39,984 nucleotides of DNA from Candidatus Cryptobacteroides sp. (lineage in GTDB: Bacteria; Bacteroidota; Bacteroidia; Bacteroidales; UBA932): the NCBI GenBank assembly GCA_029257745.1, contig JARIAS010000056.1:1-39984 (forward strand), given 5' to 3'. The first letter of the stretch is position 1; every line of letters begins with the position of its first letter. Shown here piece after piece: positions 7,537-14,996 of this stretch. The translations under genes were made by a program, and so were the position numbers. Under the pieces are notes generated by a model. That model ran no database searches, was not told where the DNA came from, and saw only the letters and a program-made list of their open reading frames with translations.

Positions 7537-7563
7537 CTAATATATTTATAACTAATATATTAG
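7537..7563 (-). terminator. AT-rich hairpin after the zinc-ribbon gene
   Basis: The 9-bp arms CTAATATAT (7537-7545) and ATATATTAG (7555-7563) enclose a 9-nt loop. On the minus strand they are followed by GCTTTTAC. The element sits 20 nt past the zinc-ribbon stop and may be a weak terminator. Confidence 0.4.
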
Positions 7564-7582
7564 AGGTATGCTAAGTATTTAA

Positions 7583-7792
7583 TTAGATAAGTCTTTGAAT
7601 ACTACCTTTCCATGAACAACCTAGGCAATATAGTATACTTAGATCATAATCATCAAGATTAACACCATCTTTTACAGGTATGATATTATTATCTTTATCA
7701 ACTGTTACCACAGCAAATGCACCACTCTCATTTTTTACCATAAAGCGTCTGATCTTACATTGTGGGCATATCTTATTATTTTGTATTGGCAT
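7583..7792 (-). CDS. Small zinc-ribbon protein, unknown function
   Basis: The protein has 69 residues. Two Cys pairs, C-P-Q-C near the N-terminus (C9, C12) and C-L-G-C near the C-terminus (C56, C59), form a zinc ribbon around a short beta-rich middle (A-F-A-V-V-T-V). A Trp-Lys-Gly follows the last knuckle. It has its own promoter (7815-7845) back to back with the ferritin promoter. The product could be a nucleic-acid or protein-binding knuckle. I do not recognise a named family. Confidence 0.7.
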   Translation of the reverse strand: MPIQNNKICPQCKIRRFMVKNESGAFAVVTVDKDNNIIPVKDGVNLDDYDLSILYCLGCSWKGSIQRLI

Positions 7793-7814
7793 AAAATTCT
7801 AATTTCTTATCATA

Positions 7815-7845
7815 CAAAAATAGATACTTTTAAACTCAAAACAAA
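7815..7845 (-). promoter_or_regulatory. Promoter of the zinc-ribbon gene
   Basis: On the minus strand TTTG (7845-7842), 19 nt and TATTTTTG (7822-7815) match the Bacteroidetes consensus. The start codon is at 7792. Confidence 0.6.
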
Positions 7846-7877
7846 AGATAAATTTATAACTATACAAAACTCTTTCT

Positions 7878-7908
7878 TTTGAAAATATAAAAATTAGACT
7901 TATCTTTG
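7878..7908 (+). promoter_or_regulatory. Promoter of the ferritin gene
   Basis: TTTG (7878-7881), 19 nt and TATCTTTG (7901-7908) are an exact fit to the consensus. The start site would be near 7915 and the ATG is at 7937. Confidence 0.7.
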
Positions 7909-7936
7909 TACTATTACAACAATTAAAGAATATAAT

Positions 7937-8425
7937 ATGATTTCAAAAAGATTAGAAGAAGCATTAATGCAACAGGTAAACGATGAAATGTGGTCAGCAA
8001 ATCTTTACCTATCAATGTCATACGACGCAGCTCATAAAGGCTATAAGGGCATAGCTCATTGGTTTAGAGAACAATATAAAGAAGAATTAGAGCATTGTTT
8101 TAAGATTGTCTCTTATTTACAGCAAAATTTTGTAAAAGTTGAGCTTAGAGCCGTTGCAGAGGTTACAACAACATGGGATAAGCCTCTAAATATGTTTCAA
8201 GATGCCTTAGTACAGGAAAAGCAAATATCAACTAATTTTCATAAGTTTTATGAAATGTCTTTAGATGATAAAGATTATGCAACAAATATATTTTTGCAGT
8301 GGTTTGTAACAGAGCAGGTGCAAGAAGAAGAGCAAGTTCAGGAAATCATTGATGAACTAAATCTTATAAGTGAGGATAAGGTTGCAATGCTTATGTTTGA
8401 TAAAAAGTTAAGAGAAAGAGTATAA
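7937..8425 (+). CDS. ftnA: Bacterial non-haem ferritin
   Basis: The 162-residue iron-storage protein forms a 24-mer shell and oxidises Fe(II). All expected ferroxidase ligands can be read at the same numbers as E. coli FtnA: E17, E50, H53, E94, Q127, with E126 and E130 as the additional C-site ligands. The helix pattern and length (about 165) match FtnA. It is not a bacterioferritin, because no haem-ligand Met is placed correctly. The gene has its own consensus promoter and ends at a bidirectional terminator, so it is a single-gene unit facing the sialidase gene. In Bacteroidetes the protein is linked to iron storage and oxygen tolerance. Confidence 0.95.
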   Translation: MISKRLEEALMQQVNDEMWSANLYLSMSYDAAHKGYKGIAHWFREQYKEELEHCFKIVSYLQQNFVKVELRAVAEVTTTWDKPLNMFQDALVQEKQISTNFHKFYEMSLDDKDYATNIFLQWFVTEQVQEEEQVQEIIDELNLISEDKVAMLMFDKKLRERV

Positions 8426-8447
8426 AATTCTTATTTACATACTTAAT

Positions 8448-8483
8448 AATAAAAGCGTATAGAATTTTCTATACGCTTTTATT
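8448..8483. terminator. Bidirectional terminator between ferritin and sialidase
   Basis: A nearly perfect inverted repeat (arms about 8448-8464 and 8467-8483, core AAAAGCGTATAGAA) has A-runs on one side and T-runs on the other. It can therefore stop transcription of both convergent genes. Confidence 0.85.
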
Positions 8484-8501
8484 TGTGCTATAATATATTA
8501 G

Positions 8502-10148
8502 TTATAACTTTTTGACAATATCTTTAAGAGCTATCAACTGATAAATTACATGCCCTGTACTACTCTCATAAAGGATACCTATATGGTCTCTGTCTACCTG
8601 TGTCATACAAGAGTAACCCCAGTTCTCATCTTCATCAATAAGCAATTGATTTTCTTTTTCCCAAGTCATACCTTTATCTAAACTAGCTTTTATAGTAGTA
8701 TGACTTCTTCCTTTTGTCACATTAGGGTTTGAAAATAGTACAATCTCCCTATTTAGATTATTATCTTCAGCTTTTATCTTTATTAAACTAGCTTGACATA
8801 CTGATTCTGGTAGAGCTTTTCTTGAAGTTGGGTGCTCTGTCCAAGTCTTACCCAAGTCAGTAGTTATAGCAACAGCTCTAGAGCCACCTCTATTATCCCT
8901 CATATTTAGCATAAGAACACCATTGTCAAGCTCTATTACCTGTGATTCTGTGGTATTCTGTCTAGCGGCAGAGTGAATGTGCCAAGTCTCGCCATGATCC
9001 TTACTATACATTATACCTGCTGCAGGTACTCTATTAGCTTGAATAAATTGTATAGGGAATACTAATGTGCCATCATTCATAGTTATACCCTTGCCTGGAC
9101 CTTGTAAAAGGAAGAACCATGAGCTATCTTTAACCTGTCTTGTAATATTTATTGGTTCTGACCAAGTAGCTCCATCGTCAGTACTTTTAGAAAGCACTAA
9201 TTGTGCAGTCCAATCTTTATCCAATCCTTGTCCTGAACTGAACCAAGCAGGGTGAGAGCCCATACCATGGCACCAAGCAGCTATGACCCATATATTATTG
9301 TTGCTTCTATCGACTAATATAGAAGGATCTCCAACACCATTTTGACCTGCTGGTAGTCCTCCATCTTCCTTAAAACTTAGAGGAATTTGTAAATCTTCCC
9401 AGTTTTGACCTCCATCGTGACTACGTCTTAGACCAATCTCTATATGTTCTTGTAAATCAAGGTGATTATTGTGTCTAACATCAAATACTCCTAACAGAGT
9501 TCCTTTATTAGATGTAGCAAGGCCTGGAATTCTGAAGATACTTGCACCATAGTTGCCAGCAAGTCCAATACCTTTGCCCATTCTATGTACTATATTAGTT
9601 GCACTTCTGCTAATTACAGCAATATCCTTGTTATCTAGTTTAGCAGATATAATAGATGCTTTGATTTTCGTTTTAATAGAAGCATTTTCTTTCATCTCAA
9701 TACTAATCCAGAAGAAATTTAAACCTGGATATAATTTTGTATGAGCATCTAAGTTGATAATATGCTTAATATCAGTAATTTTGTCCTTTAGAATAGAATA
9801 AGAAGGATTAGCAGAAAGAGTCCTGTTTTCAGTAAATCTTGATATATATGTTGTACCTGTTGGTTCCCATATATCAGAATTTTCAAATTTATGAGGGCTT
9901 ACTCCGCCATAGTACATTTTGATAGACTTTATCTCATTTAGAGGGCAATCATCACTAAATTCTAGCTTTATGTCTTGAAGTTCACTTCCCTTGTTTTCGG
10001 GTTTAATTCTTAGTTTGAATAAATAATTGTCCTGTCTTTCTAGAAGAATTGGAACTTGACATTCTTTGACATACAGGCTGTCAGCAGCTTTTAGCTGTAT
10101 TGAGCATATAACTATAAGAGTAGTTATAGCAGAAATGATTTTTTTCAT
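8502..10148 (-). CDS. nanH: Exo-alpha-sialidase (NanH family, GH33), secreted
   Basis: The 548-residue enzyme releases terminal sialic acid from glycans. A signal peptide (MKK, hydrophobic core, cleavage near A21-A22) leads to an N-terminal beta domain (about 25-190) as in Bacteroides NanH. The six-bladed propeller follows, with the F-R-I-P motif (205-208, catalytic Arg206) and D-V-R-H (223-226). Five Asp boxes (S/T-x-D-x-G-x-T/N-W) end at W250, W329, W389, W436 and W496. A Glu in T-E-S-Q (E401), Arg418 and the Tyr nucleophile in G-Y-S-C (Y512) are placed as in GH33. Length equals that of known Bacteroides enzymes (about 540). No nan uptake genes are adjacent. The likely role is nutrient release or mucin desialylation. 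Confidence 0.95.
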   Translation of the reverse strand: MKKIISAITTLIVICSIQLKAADSLYVKECQVPILLERQDNYLFKLRIKPENKGSELQDIKLEFSDDCPLNEIKSIKMYYGGVSPHKFENSDIWEPTGTTYISRFTENRTLSANPSYSILKDKITDIKHIINLDAHTKLYPGLNFFWISIEMKENASIKTKIKASIISAKLDNKDIAVISRSATNIVHRMGKGIGLAGNYGASIFRIPGLATSNKGTLLGVFDVRHNNHLDLQEHIEIGLRRSHDGGQNWEDLQIPLSFKEDGGLPAGQNGVGDPSILVDRSNNNIWVIAAWCHGMGSHPAWFSSGQGLDKDWTAQLVLSKSTDDGATWSEPINITRQVKDSSWFFLLQGPGKGITMNDGTLVFPIQFIQANRVPAAGIMYSKDHGETWHIHSAARQNTTESQVIELDNGVLMLNMRDNRGGSRAVAITTDLGKTWTEHPTSRKALPESVCQASLIKIKAEDNNLNREIVLFSNPNVTKGRSHTTIKASLDKGMTWEKENQLLIDEDENWGYSCMTQVDRDHIGILYESSTGHVIYQLIALKDIVKKL

Positions 10149-10200
10149 TAATTATGTAATTTAGTTTTATATTAAGCCTTAATTATTAAGCTTTGTCGTA

Positions 10201-10232
10201 CAAAAATAAGATAAAGTTAGAATAAAAGCAAT
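10201..10232 (-). promoter_or_regulatory. Promoter of the sialidase gene
   Basis: On the minus strand ATTG (10232-10229), 20 nt and TATTTTTG (10208-10201) match the consensus except one base of the -33 box. The start codon is at 10148. Confidence 0.5.
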
Positions 10233-10290
10233 CTTTAGATAGCTGTAACAAAATATTATATTTAAAATACATTAGAGCTTAATTATAATT

Positions 10291-10322
10291 TTTGTATTTA
10301 AAATTTAAAATATATAAATTTG
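10291..10322 (+). promoter_or_regulatory. Promoter of the rubredoxin gene
   Basis: TTTG (10291-10294), 20 nt and TAAATTTG (10315-10322) are an exact fit. The leader would be about 45 nt before ATG 10375. Confidence 0.65.
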
Positions 10323-10374
10323 TTACGACATTGTTTTATAAAGGATTTTTAATTTTATAATTATTACTAAAGAT

Positions 10375-10539
10375 ATGAAGAGGTATTTATGTATCGTGTG
10401 TGGCTATGAATATGACCCTGCAATAGGTGACCCAGATAGCGGTATTGCTCCTGGAACAGCATTTGAAGATATCCCTGATGATTGGGTTTGTCCACTTTGT
10501 GGAGTAACAAAGGAAGATTTCTCAGTAATAGAGGATTAA
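10375..10539 (+). CDS. Rubredoxin
   Basis: The 54-residue one-iron electron carrier shows both rubredoxin knuckles, C-I-V-C-G-Y-E-Y-D at residues 6-14 and C-P-L-C-G-V at 39-44. The conserved middle ([20 protein letters not shown]) lies between them. Length matches the family exactly. It is flanked by its own promoter and a strong terminator, so it is a single-gene unit. In anaerobes rubredoxin passes electrons to rubrerythrin or superoxide/oxygen reductases; no such partner is adjacent, but ferritin and flavodoxin are nearby. Confidence 0.95.
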   Translation: MKRYLCIVCGYEYDPAIGDPDSGIAPGTAFEDIPDDWVCPLCGVTKEDFSVIED

Positions 10540-10552
10540 TTTAATGGAAAAT

Positions 10553-10586
10553 AAAAAAGACTAGGCAATTTGTCTAGTCTTTTTTT
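10553..10586 (+). terminator. Intrinsic terminator of the rubredoxin gene
   Basis: A-run plus GACTAG (10559-10564) pairs with CTAGTC (10574-10579) plus a seven-T run to 10586. The stem can extend by a G-U and a C-G pair, leaving a 5-nt loop. Confidence 0.85.
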
Positions 10587-10712
10587 ATATAAAGTACTTT
10601 TAATATAACCATATTTGGGCATATGTTTAAAACGTTGCTATTCCTGCTATATTGATTTAATTGAAGATTAAAGCTTAGATTTGGATTAAAAACCATGTTA
10701 TTTGTCCAAAAT

Positions 10713-10730
10713 ATCATTATAAATAATGAT
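10713..10730 (+). promoter_or_regulatory. Palindromic operator-like site before the TonB receptor gene
   Basis: ATCATTATAAATAATGAT is a perfect 8-2-8 palindrome ending about 22 nt upstream of the -7 box, so it overlaps the expected -33 region. Its arms resemble halves of Fur-type boxes. A repressor site for an iron or metal regulator is inferred. Confidence 0.45.
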
Positions 10731-10752
10731 GACAAGCTCTATATATTATAAA

Positions 10753-10760
10753 TATCTTTG
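10753..10760 (+). promoter_or_regulatory. -7 promoter box of the TonB receptor gene
   Basis: TATCTTTG is a perfect -7 box. Its last three bases are the TTG that a gene finder could take as a start codon. Transcription from here begins near 10767, so translation must start further downstream. Confidence 0.6.
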
Positions 10761-10808
10761 CATTCGATTATTGCTAAAATGTTAAAGTATTATATAAATA
10801 ATATAGAA

Positions 10809-13280
10809 ATGAAATCAAGATTAATTAACTTTTTTGCAGTTTTATGCTTAATAAACATAATGACTGTATTGATGCCATCTCAACTTAATGCAAAAGAAGT
10901 TGTTGCAAAAGATGAGCATTCTCACATCTATGGAAAAGTAACAGAAGAACAAACAGGCGAGCCTGTTCCTTATGTTACAGTATTTGTAAAGGGTACAAAT
11001 ATTGCAAGCTTAACCGATGCACAAGGTCAATTCTTTTTGAGAAATGTGCCAGAGGGTAAACAAAACGTAGTTGTGTTAGGAATAGGATATTTTCCTGCAG
11101 CAAAAGAGCTTGTAGTAAGAGCTAATAATACTGAACAATTGGATATAGTATTGCAGGAGGATAATCTTGCTATTAATGAGCTTGTTGTTACATCTACAAG
11201 AACAGCTACTTTAAGAAAGTTAGCTCCTACAATTGTTAATGTAATGGATAGCAAATTGTTAAATACTACATCTTCAGCTACCTTAGCACAAGGTCTGCAA
11301 TTTATTCCAGGAGTAAGAGTTGAGGATAATTGTCAAAACTGTGGTTTTTCTCAAGTTCGTATCAACGGACTAGACGGACACTATTCTCAAATCCTAATTG
11401 ACTCACGACCTATTTTCTCAGCTCTAAATGGCGTATATGGTTTGGAACAAATTCCAGCAAATATGATTGATAGAGTTGAGGTTGTAAGAGGTGGTGGATC
11501 TGCTTTATATGGAGCTTCAGCGGTAGCAGGAACTATCAATATTATTACAAAAGAGCCTAATCGTAATTCAGCAGAATTTGCTCATGTACTTACAGGTATA
11601 GGTGGATTTAAGGATTTTGATAATAATACAATGTTGAATGCCTCTATCGTAGCACCTAATAATAAGGCATCTTTTGCAGTATATGCACAAACTCATAATC
11701 GTGCTGGTCATGATTTTGATGGTGATGGTTATACTGAAATACCTACTTTAAATAATAAAGTAATGGGTATGAGAGCAGCATTCAGACTATTTGATGGTGC
11801 AAAGCTTAGTTTTGATTATCACTCAATGTTTGAAAAACGTAGAGGTGGTGATATGTTAGATGTACCTGAACATGAGGCAAATATAGCAGAAAGTCTAAGA
11901 CACTATATTGATGGTGGTGGTGTTAATTTTGACTGGATTTCAGCAGATTTTGCTCATAAAGTAAATACTTATTACTCTTTCCAATATACTAGAAGAGAGA
12001 GTTACTATGGTGGTATGGGAGGAAACTCTTTATTTAATACAGATTCAAAAGGAAACAAATCAATAGCAACTCGTGAAGAAGATGCTGAAGATGGTTCAAA
12101 AATTCAAAAGCCTAATATAGAGTCATTATTAAACTATGGTTTGGCTAAAGATTTGACAATGGTTGCAGGTGCTCAATATGTATATCATACAGACAATCTT
12201 TTGTTTATGCCTGCAAATATCACATTTGGAGCTGAATACAATTTCGATAAACTATATAATAAGGCATTGGAAGGATATGAACTTACTAACAATTTGCAAA
12301 ATCAAAAGGTGAATATTTTCAGTGCTTATGCTCAAAATGAATGGGTGAATGATCAGTTTACAATCTTGTTTGGTGCTCGTTTAGACAAGCATAGTATGGT
12401 TGAAACTCCTATCGTTTCTCCTCGTTTGAATTTAAGATATCGTCCATCTAATCATTTTAATTTTAGGGCAAGTTATTCAAGTGGATTCAGGGCACCTCAG
12501 ATTTTTGATGAAGATTTACACGTGGAATTAGTTTCTGGTGAGGCAAAACCAGTTGCGATTAATCCTAATTTAAAGCCAGAGCGTTCTCATAGCTTTAGTG
12601 GTTCAGCTGATTTATATGGTGCATTTGGACCTTTACAAGGTAATTTATTAATTGAAGGTTTTTATACTAGGATTACTGATCAATTCACAAGTACAGATAA
12701 AACAATTAATGGTAAAGAGTATTATTGGAAAGATAATGGCTCAGGTGCTAAAATATATGGTTTAAATTTTGAAGGAAAATTGGTATACAAGCGTTATTTT
12801 GAATTGCAAGGAGGTTTAACAGTTCAGAAGGCATTATATGATGAAGCAGTAGCTACTCATGAACCAAGTAAAGAAGAAATAAAAAAATTTGGTGAAGATA
12901 AAGCTGTTATACGGAAATCTAAATATATAATGAGAACACCAAATACTTATGGTTATTTTGTGGCAAGATATAGGCCTATTCCAGAGTTTGTTGCTTCATT
13001 CTCAGGTAATTATACAGGCTCAATGTATGTCCCTCATGATACCGTTGATGATAAGTATGCTTCAATATATAAGAGTCCATCATTCTTTACATTTGATACT
13101 AAATTAGCTTATACTTTTAGACTATACGGTGTTGTAGATTTAGAATTAAGTGCCGGAATTAAGAATATGTTCAATTCTTATCAAAGCAATTTTGATAAGG
13201 GTTCAAGTAGGGATTCTGCATTTATTTATGGACCAGCATTACCTAGAAACTTCTTTGCAGGCCTTAAGTTTAGTTTCTAA
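10809..13280 (+). CDS. TonB-dependent outer-membrane receptor with CarboxypepD-reg domain
   Basis: The receptor has 823 residues from ATG 10809. This start gives a clean signal peptide (MKSRLINFF, hydrophobic stretch, cleavage near L-N-A) and lies after the -7 box at 10753; the frame can be read upstream to TTG 10758, but that is promoter sequence. A carboxypeptidase-regulatory-like beta sandwich (about 38-120) follows. The plug (about 125-250) contains R-I-N-G-L-D-G, I-P-A-N-M-I-D-R-V-E-V-V-R-G-G-G-S-A-L-Y-G and G-T-I-N-I-I-T-K. The 22-strand barrel ends in F-A-G-L-K-F-S-F with a terminal Phe. The plug also has a C-x-x-C-G pair. This receptor type is usually linked to iron, haem or cobalamin uptake. 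No SusD partner follows, so a SusC glycan role is unlikely. Confidence 0.92.
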   Translation: MKSRLINFFAVLCLINIMTVLMPSQLNAKEVVAKDEHSHIYGKVTEEQTGEPVPYVTVFVKGTNIASLTDAQGQFFLRNVPEGKQNVVVLGIGYFPAAKELVVRANNTEQLDIVLQEDNLAINELVVTSTRTATLRKLAPTIVNVMDSKLLNTTSSATLAQGLQFIPGVRVEDNCQNCGFSQVRINGLDGHYSQILIDSRPIFSALNGVYGLEQIPANMIDRVEVVRGGGSALYGASAVAGTINIITKEPNRNSAEFAHVLTGIGGFKDFDNNTMLNASIVAPNNKASFAVYAQTHNRAGHDFDGDGYTEIPTLNNKVMGMRAAFRLFDGAKLSFDYHSMFEKRRGGDMLDVPEHEANIAESLRHYIDGGGVNFDWISADFAHKVNTYYSFQYTRRESYYGGMGGNSLFNTDSKGNKSIATREEDAEDGSKIQKPNIESLLNYGLAKDLTMVAGAQYVYHTDNLLFMPANITFGAEYNFDKLYNKALEGYELTNNLQNQKVNIFSAYAQNEWVNDQFTILFGARLDKHSMVETPIVSPRLNLRYRPSNHFNFRASYSSGFRAPQIFDEDLHVELVSGEAKPVAINPNLKPERSHSFSGSADLYGAFGPLQGNLLIEGFYTRITDQFTSTDKTINGKEYYWKDNGSGAKIYGLNFEGKLVYKRYFELQGGLTVQKALYDEAVATHEPSKEEIKKFGEDKAVIRKSKYIMRTPNTYGYFVARYRPIPEFVASFSGNYTGSMYVPHDTVDDKYASIYKSPSFFTFDTKLAYTFRLYGVVDLELSAGIKNMFNSYQSNFDKGSSRDSAFIYGPALPRNFFAGLKFSF

Positions 13281-13310
13281 GAGTATCCTTTGTAAAATAT
13301 TATAGATTTA

Positions 13311-13340
13311 GAGTCTAAGATTTATTCTTAGGCTCTTTTT
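13311..13340 (+). terminator. Intrinsic terminator of the TonB receptor gene
   Basis: GAGTCTAAGA (13311-13320) pairs with TCTTAGGCTC (13326-13335) with one G-U pair. The stem encloses a short loop and is followed by TTTTT (13336-13340). Confidence 0.8.
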
Positions 13341-13411
13341 CTATATAGATTTTCCCTTAAGAGAAGTCTATTTAATAAGGTACATTTAATTAAATTATGT
13401 ATTATTGAAAT

Positions 13412-13426
13412 TAAGAATAATTCTTA
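13412..13426 (+). promoter_or_regulatory. 7-1-7 palindrome upstream of flavodoxin
   Basis: TAAGAATAATTCTTA is a perfect inverted repeat with a one-base centre, the geometry of Fur-family operators. It lies 34 nt before the -7 box at 13461, just upstream of the -33 region. A partial copy (TAAGAATT) occurs near 13501. A regulator-binding site is inferred. Confidence 0.45.
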
Positions 13427-13460
13427 TCTTTAGATATAGTGTTTTTTTCATAATAATTAG

Positions 13461-13468
13461 TATATTTG
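13461..13468 (+). promoter_or_regulatory. -7 promoter box of the flavodoxin gene
   Basis: TATATTTG matches TAnnTTTG. The -33 position is poor (AGTG), which would fit a regulated promoter. The leader is about 50 nt before ATG 13523. Confidence 0.5.
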
Positions 13469-13522
13469 AGAAATATACATTGTATAAGAGATTTAATTAA
13501 TAAGAATTAAAATTAGAGTAAT

Positions 13523-14020
13523 ATGAAAAAAATAGGTATTTTCTTTGGTTCTACAACAGGAACATGCGAAGCTGTGGCAGGAAAACTTGCAGAGCAACTT
13601 TCAGTAGATAGTGCAGATGTTAAAAGTGCTGCAGATTTTGACGAATCAGTTTCAGAGTATGAAGTATTAATTTTAGGCACATCAACATGGGGTGATGGTG
13701 AACTTCAAGATGATTGGTTCTCAGCAGTAGATGTACTTAAATCTTTAGATTTATCAGGAAAGACAGTCGCAGTGTTTGGCTGTGGAGATGCTATGGGTTA
13801 TCCTGATTCATTTTGCAGTGCAATGAAACCTTTGTATGATGCTGCAGTTGCAGCTGGAGCTACTGTTTTGGAAGGTCCATCTGCAGATGCTTATCAATTT
13901 GGTTCTTCAGAAGCTGTTGTAGATGGCAAATTTGTTGGTTTCCCTCTAGATGAGATGAATGAGCCAGATTTGACTGACGAAAGATTGGCACCAATGGTTT
14001 CAGCTATTCAGTCCCTATAA
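13523..14020 (+). CDS. fldA: Flavodoxin (long-chain)
   Basis: The 165-residue FMN electron carrier can replace ferredoxin under iron limitation. The phosphate-binding loop is F-G-S-T-T-G-T-C-E at residues 8-16. The two FMN-stacking loops are S-T-W-G-D-G-E-L (about 53-60) and F-G-C-G-D-A-M-G-Y-P (about 86-95). The extra C-terminal loop and length place it in the long-chain class. It has its own promoter with an upstream palindrome, and is separated from the next gene by a 17-bp hairpin. Neighbouring ferritin, rubredoxin and a TonB receptor suggest an iron-responsive setting. Confidence 0.95.
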   Translation: MKKIGIFFGSTTGTCEAVAGKLAEQLSVDSADVKSAADFDESVSEYEVLILGTSTWGDGELQDDWFSAVDVLKSLDLSGKTVAVFGCGDAMGYPDSFCSAMKPLYDAAVAAGATVLEGPSADAYQFGSSEAVVDGKFVGFPLDEMNEPDLTDERLAPMVSAIQSL

Positions 14021-14037
14021 ATAATAATAAAATTTTG

Positions 14038-14076
14038 TAAGATGATTATGGGCTACCTTAGCTTATAATCATCTTA
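14038..14076 (+). terminator. Long hairpin between flavodoxin and the next gene
   Basis: Seventeen consecutive pairs (14038-14054 with 14060-14076, two of them G-U) close a 5-nt loop. Only TTTA follows, not a long T-run, and the next ATG is 9 nt further. It could end the flavodoxin message or limit ribosome access to the downstream gene. Confidence 0.55.
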
Positions 14077-14085
14077 TTTACTATT

Positions 14086-14661
14086 ATGAATTTTCAAGAG
14101 TATATTGATAATCAATTTGTTATTGACTTAAAAACAATTGAAAGAAAGATTGGATCTAAGGAAGAAGATGCTATATATATTGATAATTATTGCTATTATT
14201 TCCGTATAGAACATGCCTCTCATTTACATTTAGAGTTAGAGTCCATTAATCAAGAGCATAGAGCATATTTTTTTCTTGCAATATTTATCTATTCTATTAT
14301 AGATATTTCCCTTTTTTCATATTTTGGTGCATATTATTTTCGTTATAAGAGACTTGTAAAATATCCTCGTTTTAATTGGACAGGCTTTGAAGGTGAGGCA
14401 TACTACTCAACTATTATATCGTTATGGGATAGTGTGCAGCAGCAAGAGCTTTTATCTGAAAATGAGCTTAAAGGCTTACTACCAGAATATAAAACTACCT
14501 TAAAAGAAAAACTAATTTATTATTTTGACGAAAAAATAATGGAAGTATCCTCTGCAAACTTTTTAAGATGTCTTATTAATGATCAGGATTTATTGTTGGA
14601 GGATAAAAATGAAGATAATTACTTTTATATACTGTGTATGGCTATAAGAGATTTAGCATAG
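14086..14661 (+). CDS. Hypothetical protein, 191 residues
   Basis: No family is recognised. The protein is acidic and rich in Tyr, Phe, Glu and Leu, without a signal peptide. One hydrophobic stretch (A-Y-F-F-L-A-I-F-I-Y-S-I-I-D-I-S-L-F, about 64-81) may be a buried helix or a single membrane segment. The rest looks helical and soluble. The ATG lies 9 nt after the base of a 17-bp hairpin, so expression may depend on read-through from flavodoxin. A small broken reading frame follows 33 nt later on the same strand. Confidence 0.65.
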   Translation: MNFQEYIDNQFVIDLKTIERKIGSKEEDAIYIDNYCYYFRIEHASHLHLELESINQEHRAYFFLAIFIYSIIDISLFSYFGAYYFRYKRLVKYPRFNWTGFEGEAYYSTIISLWDSVQQQELLSENELKGLLPEYKTTLKEKLIYYFDEKIMEVSSANFLRCLINDQDLLLEDKNEDNYFYILCMAIRDLA

Positions 14662-14694
14662 AATAGTAGTGTATTAATATTAGAATTTAAGATT

Positions 14695-14910
14695 ATGAAA
14701 ATAGATATGAAAGAGCATCTTCCTAATATTGATGAGTCTAAGATGCAAAGAATGTTAGATATAATGGCTAGATTTGACGCTTATTAGCTTTGCGTACTCC
14801 CATGGCGAATAATGCTACCTAAGGCTAGTATTGCCGTAGGTAGTGAACGTTTGTCAATAGGAGTAGATGATCTTATAGCAAAGATAAAAGAGATTATATC
14901 AAGATATTAA
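14695..14910 (+). pseudogene. Small reading frame interrupted by an in-frame TAG
   Basis: ATG 14695 opens 30 codons ending in TAG at 14785-14787. The same frame then stays open for a further 40 codons to TAA at 14908-14910. The second part has protein-like composition (P-K-A-S-I-A-V-G-S-E-R-L-S-I-G, then an amphipathic helix) and its own internal ATG at 14812. Either a gene of about 71 codons has gained a stop, or these are two tiny genes or chance. I do not recognise the product. Confidence 0.4.
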
Positions 14911-14945
14911 ATTGCAAAGACTTGTTTCCTATATAGGCAGGAACT

Positions 14946-14983
14946 AAAAAAAAGAGGATAAAGCATAAGCTTATCCTCTTTTT
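14946..14983. terminator. Bidirectional terminator before the CoA-transferase
   Basis: An A-run plus GAGGATAA (14954-14961) pairs with TTATCCTC (14971-14978) plus five T. It serves both the small + strand frame and the convergent CoA-transferase gene. Confidence 0.8.
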
Positions 14984-14996
14984 ACTTATGTATATT

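Noticed and set aside
10587..10752. Cobalamin or other riboswitch before the TonB receptor
   Set aside because: No B12-box or other known aptamer core was found, and the promoter lies after this stretch.
10758..10808. N-terminal extension of the TonB receptor from TTG
   Set aside because: The TTG is the end of a perfect -7 promoter box, and the signal peptide begins at ATG 10809.
14785..14787. TAG read as pyrrolysine or another recoded amino acid
   Set aside because: No recoding signal or pyl genes are seen, RF1 is present in the window, and a simple pseudogene explains it.
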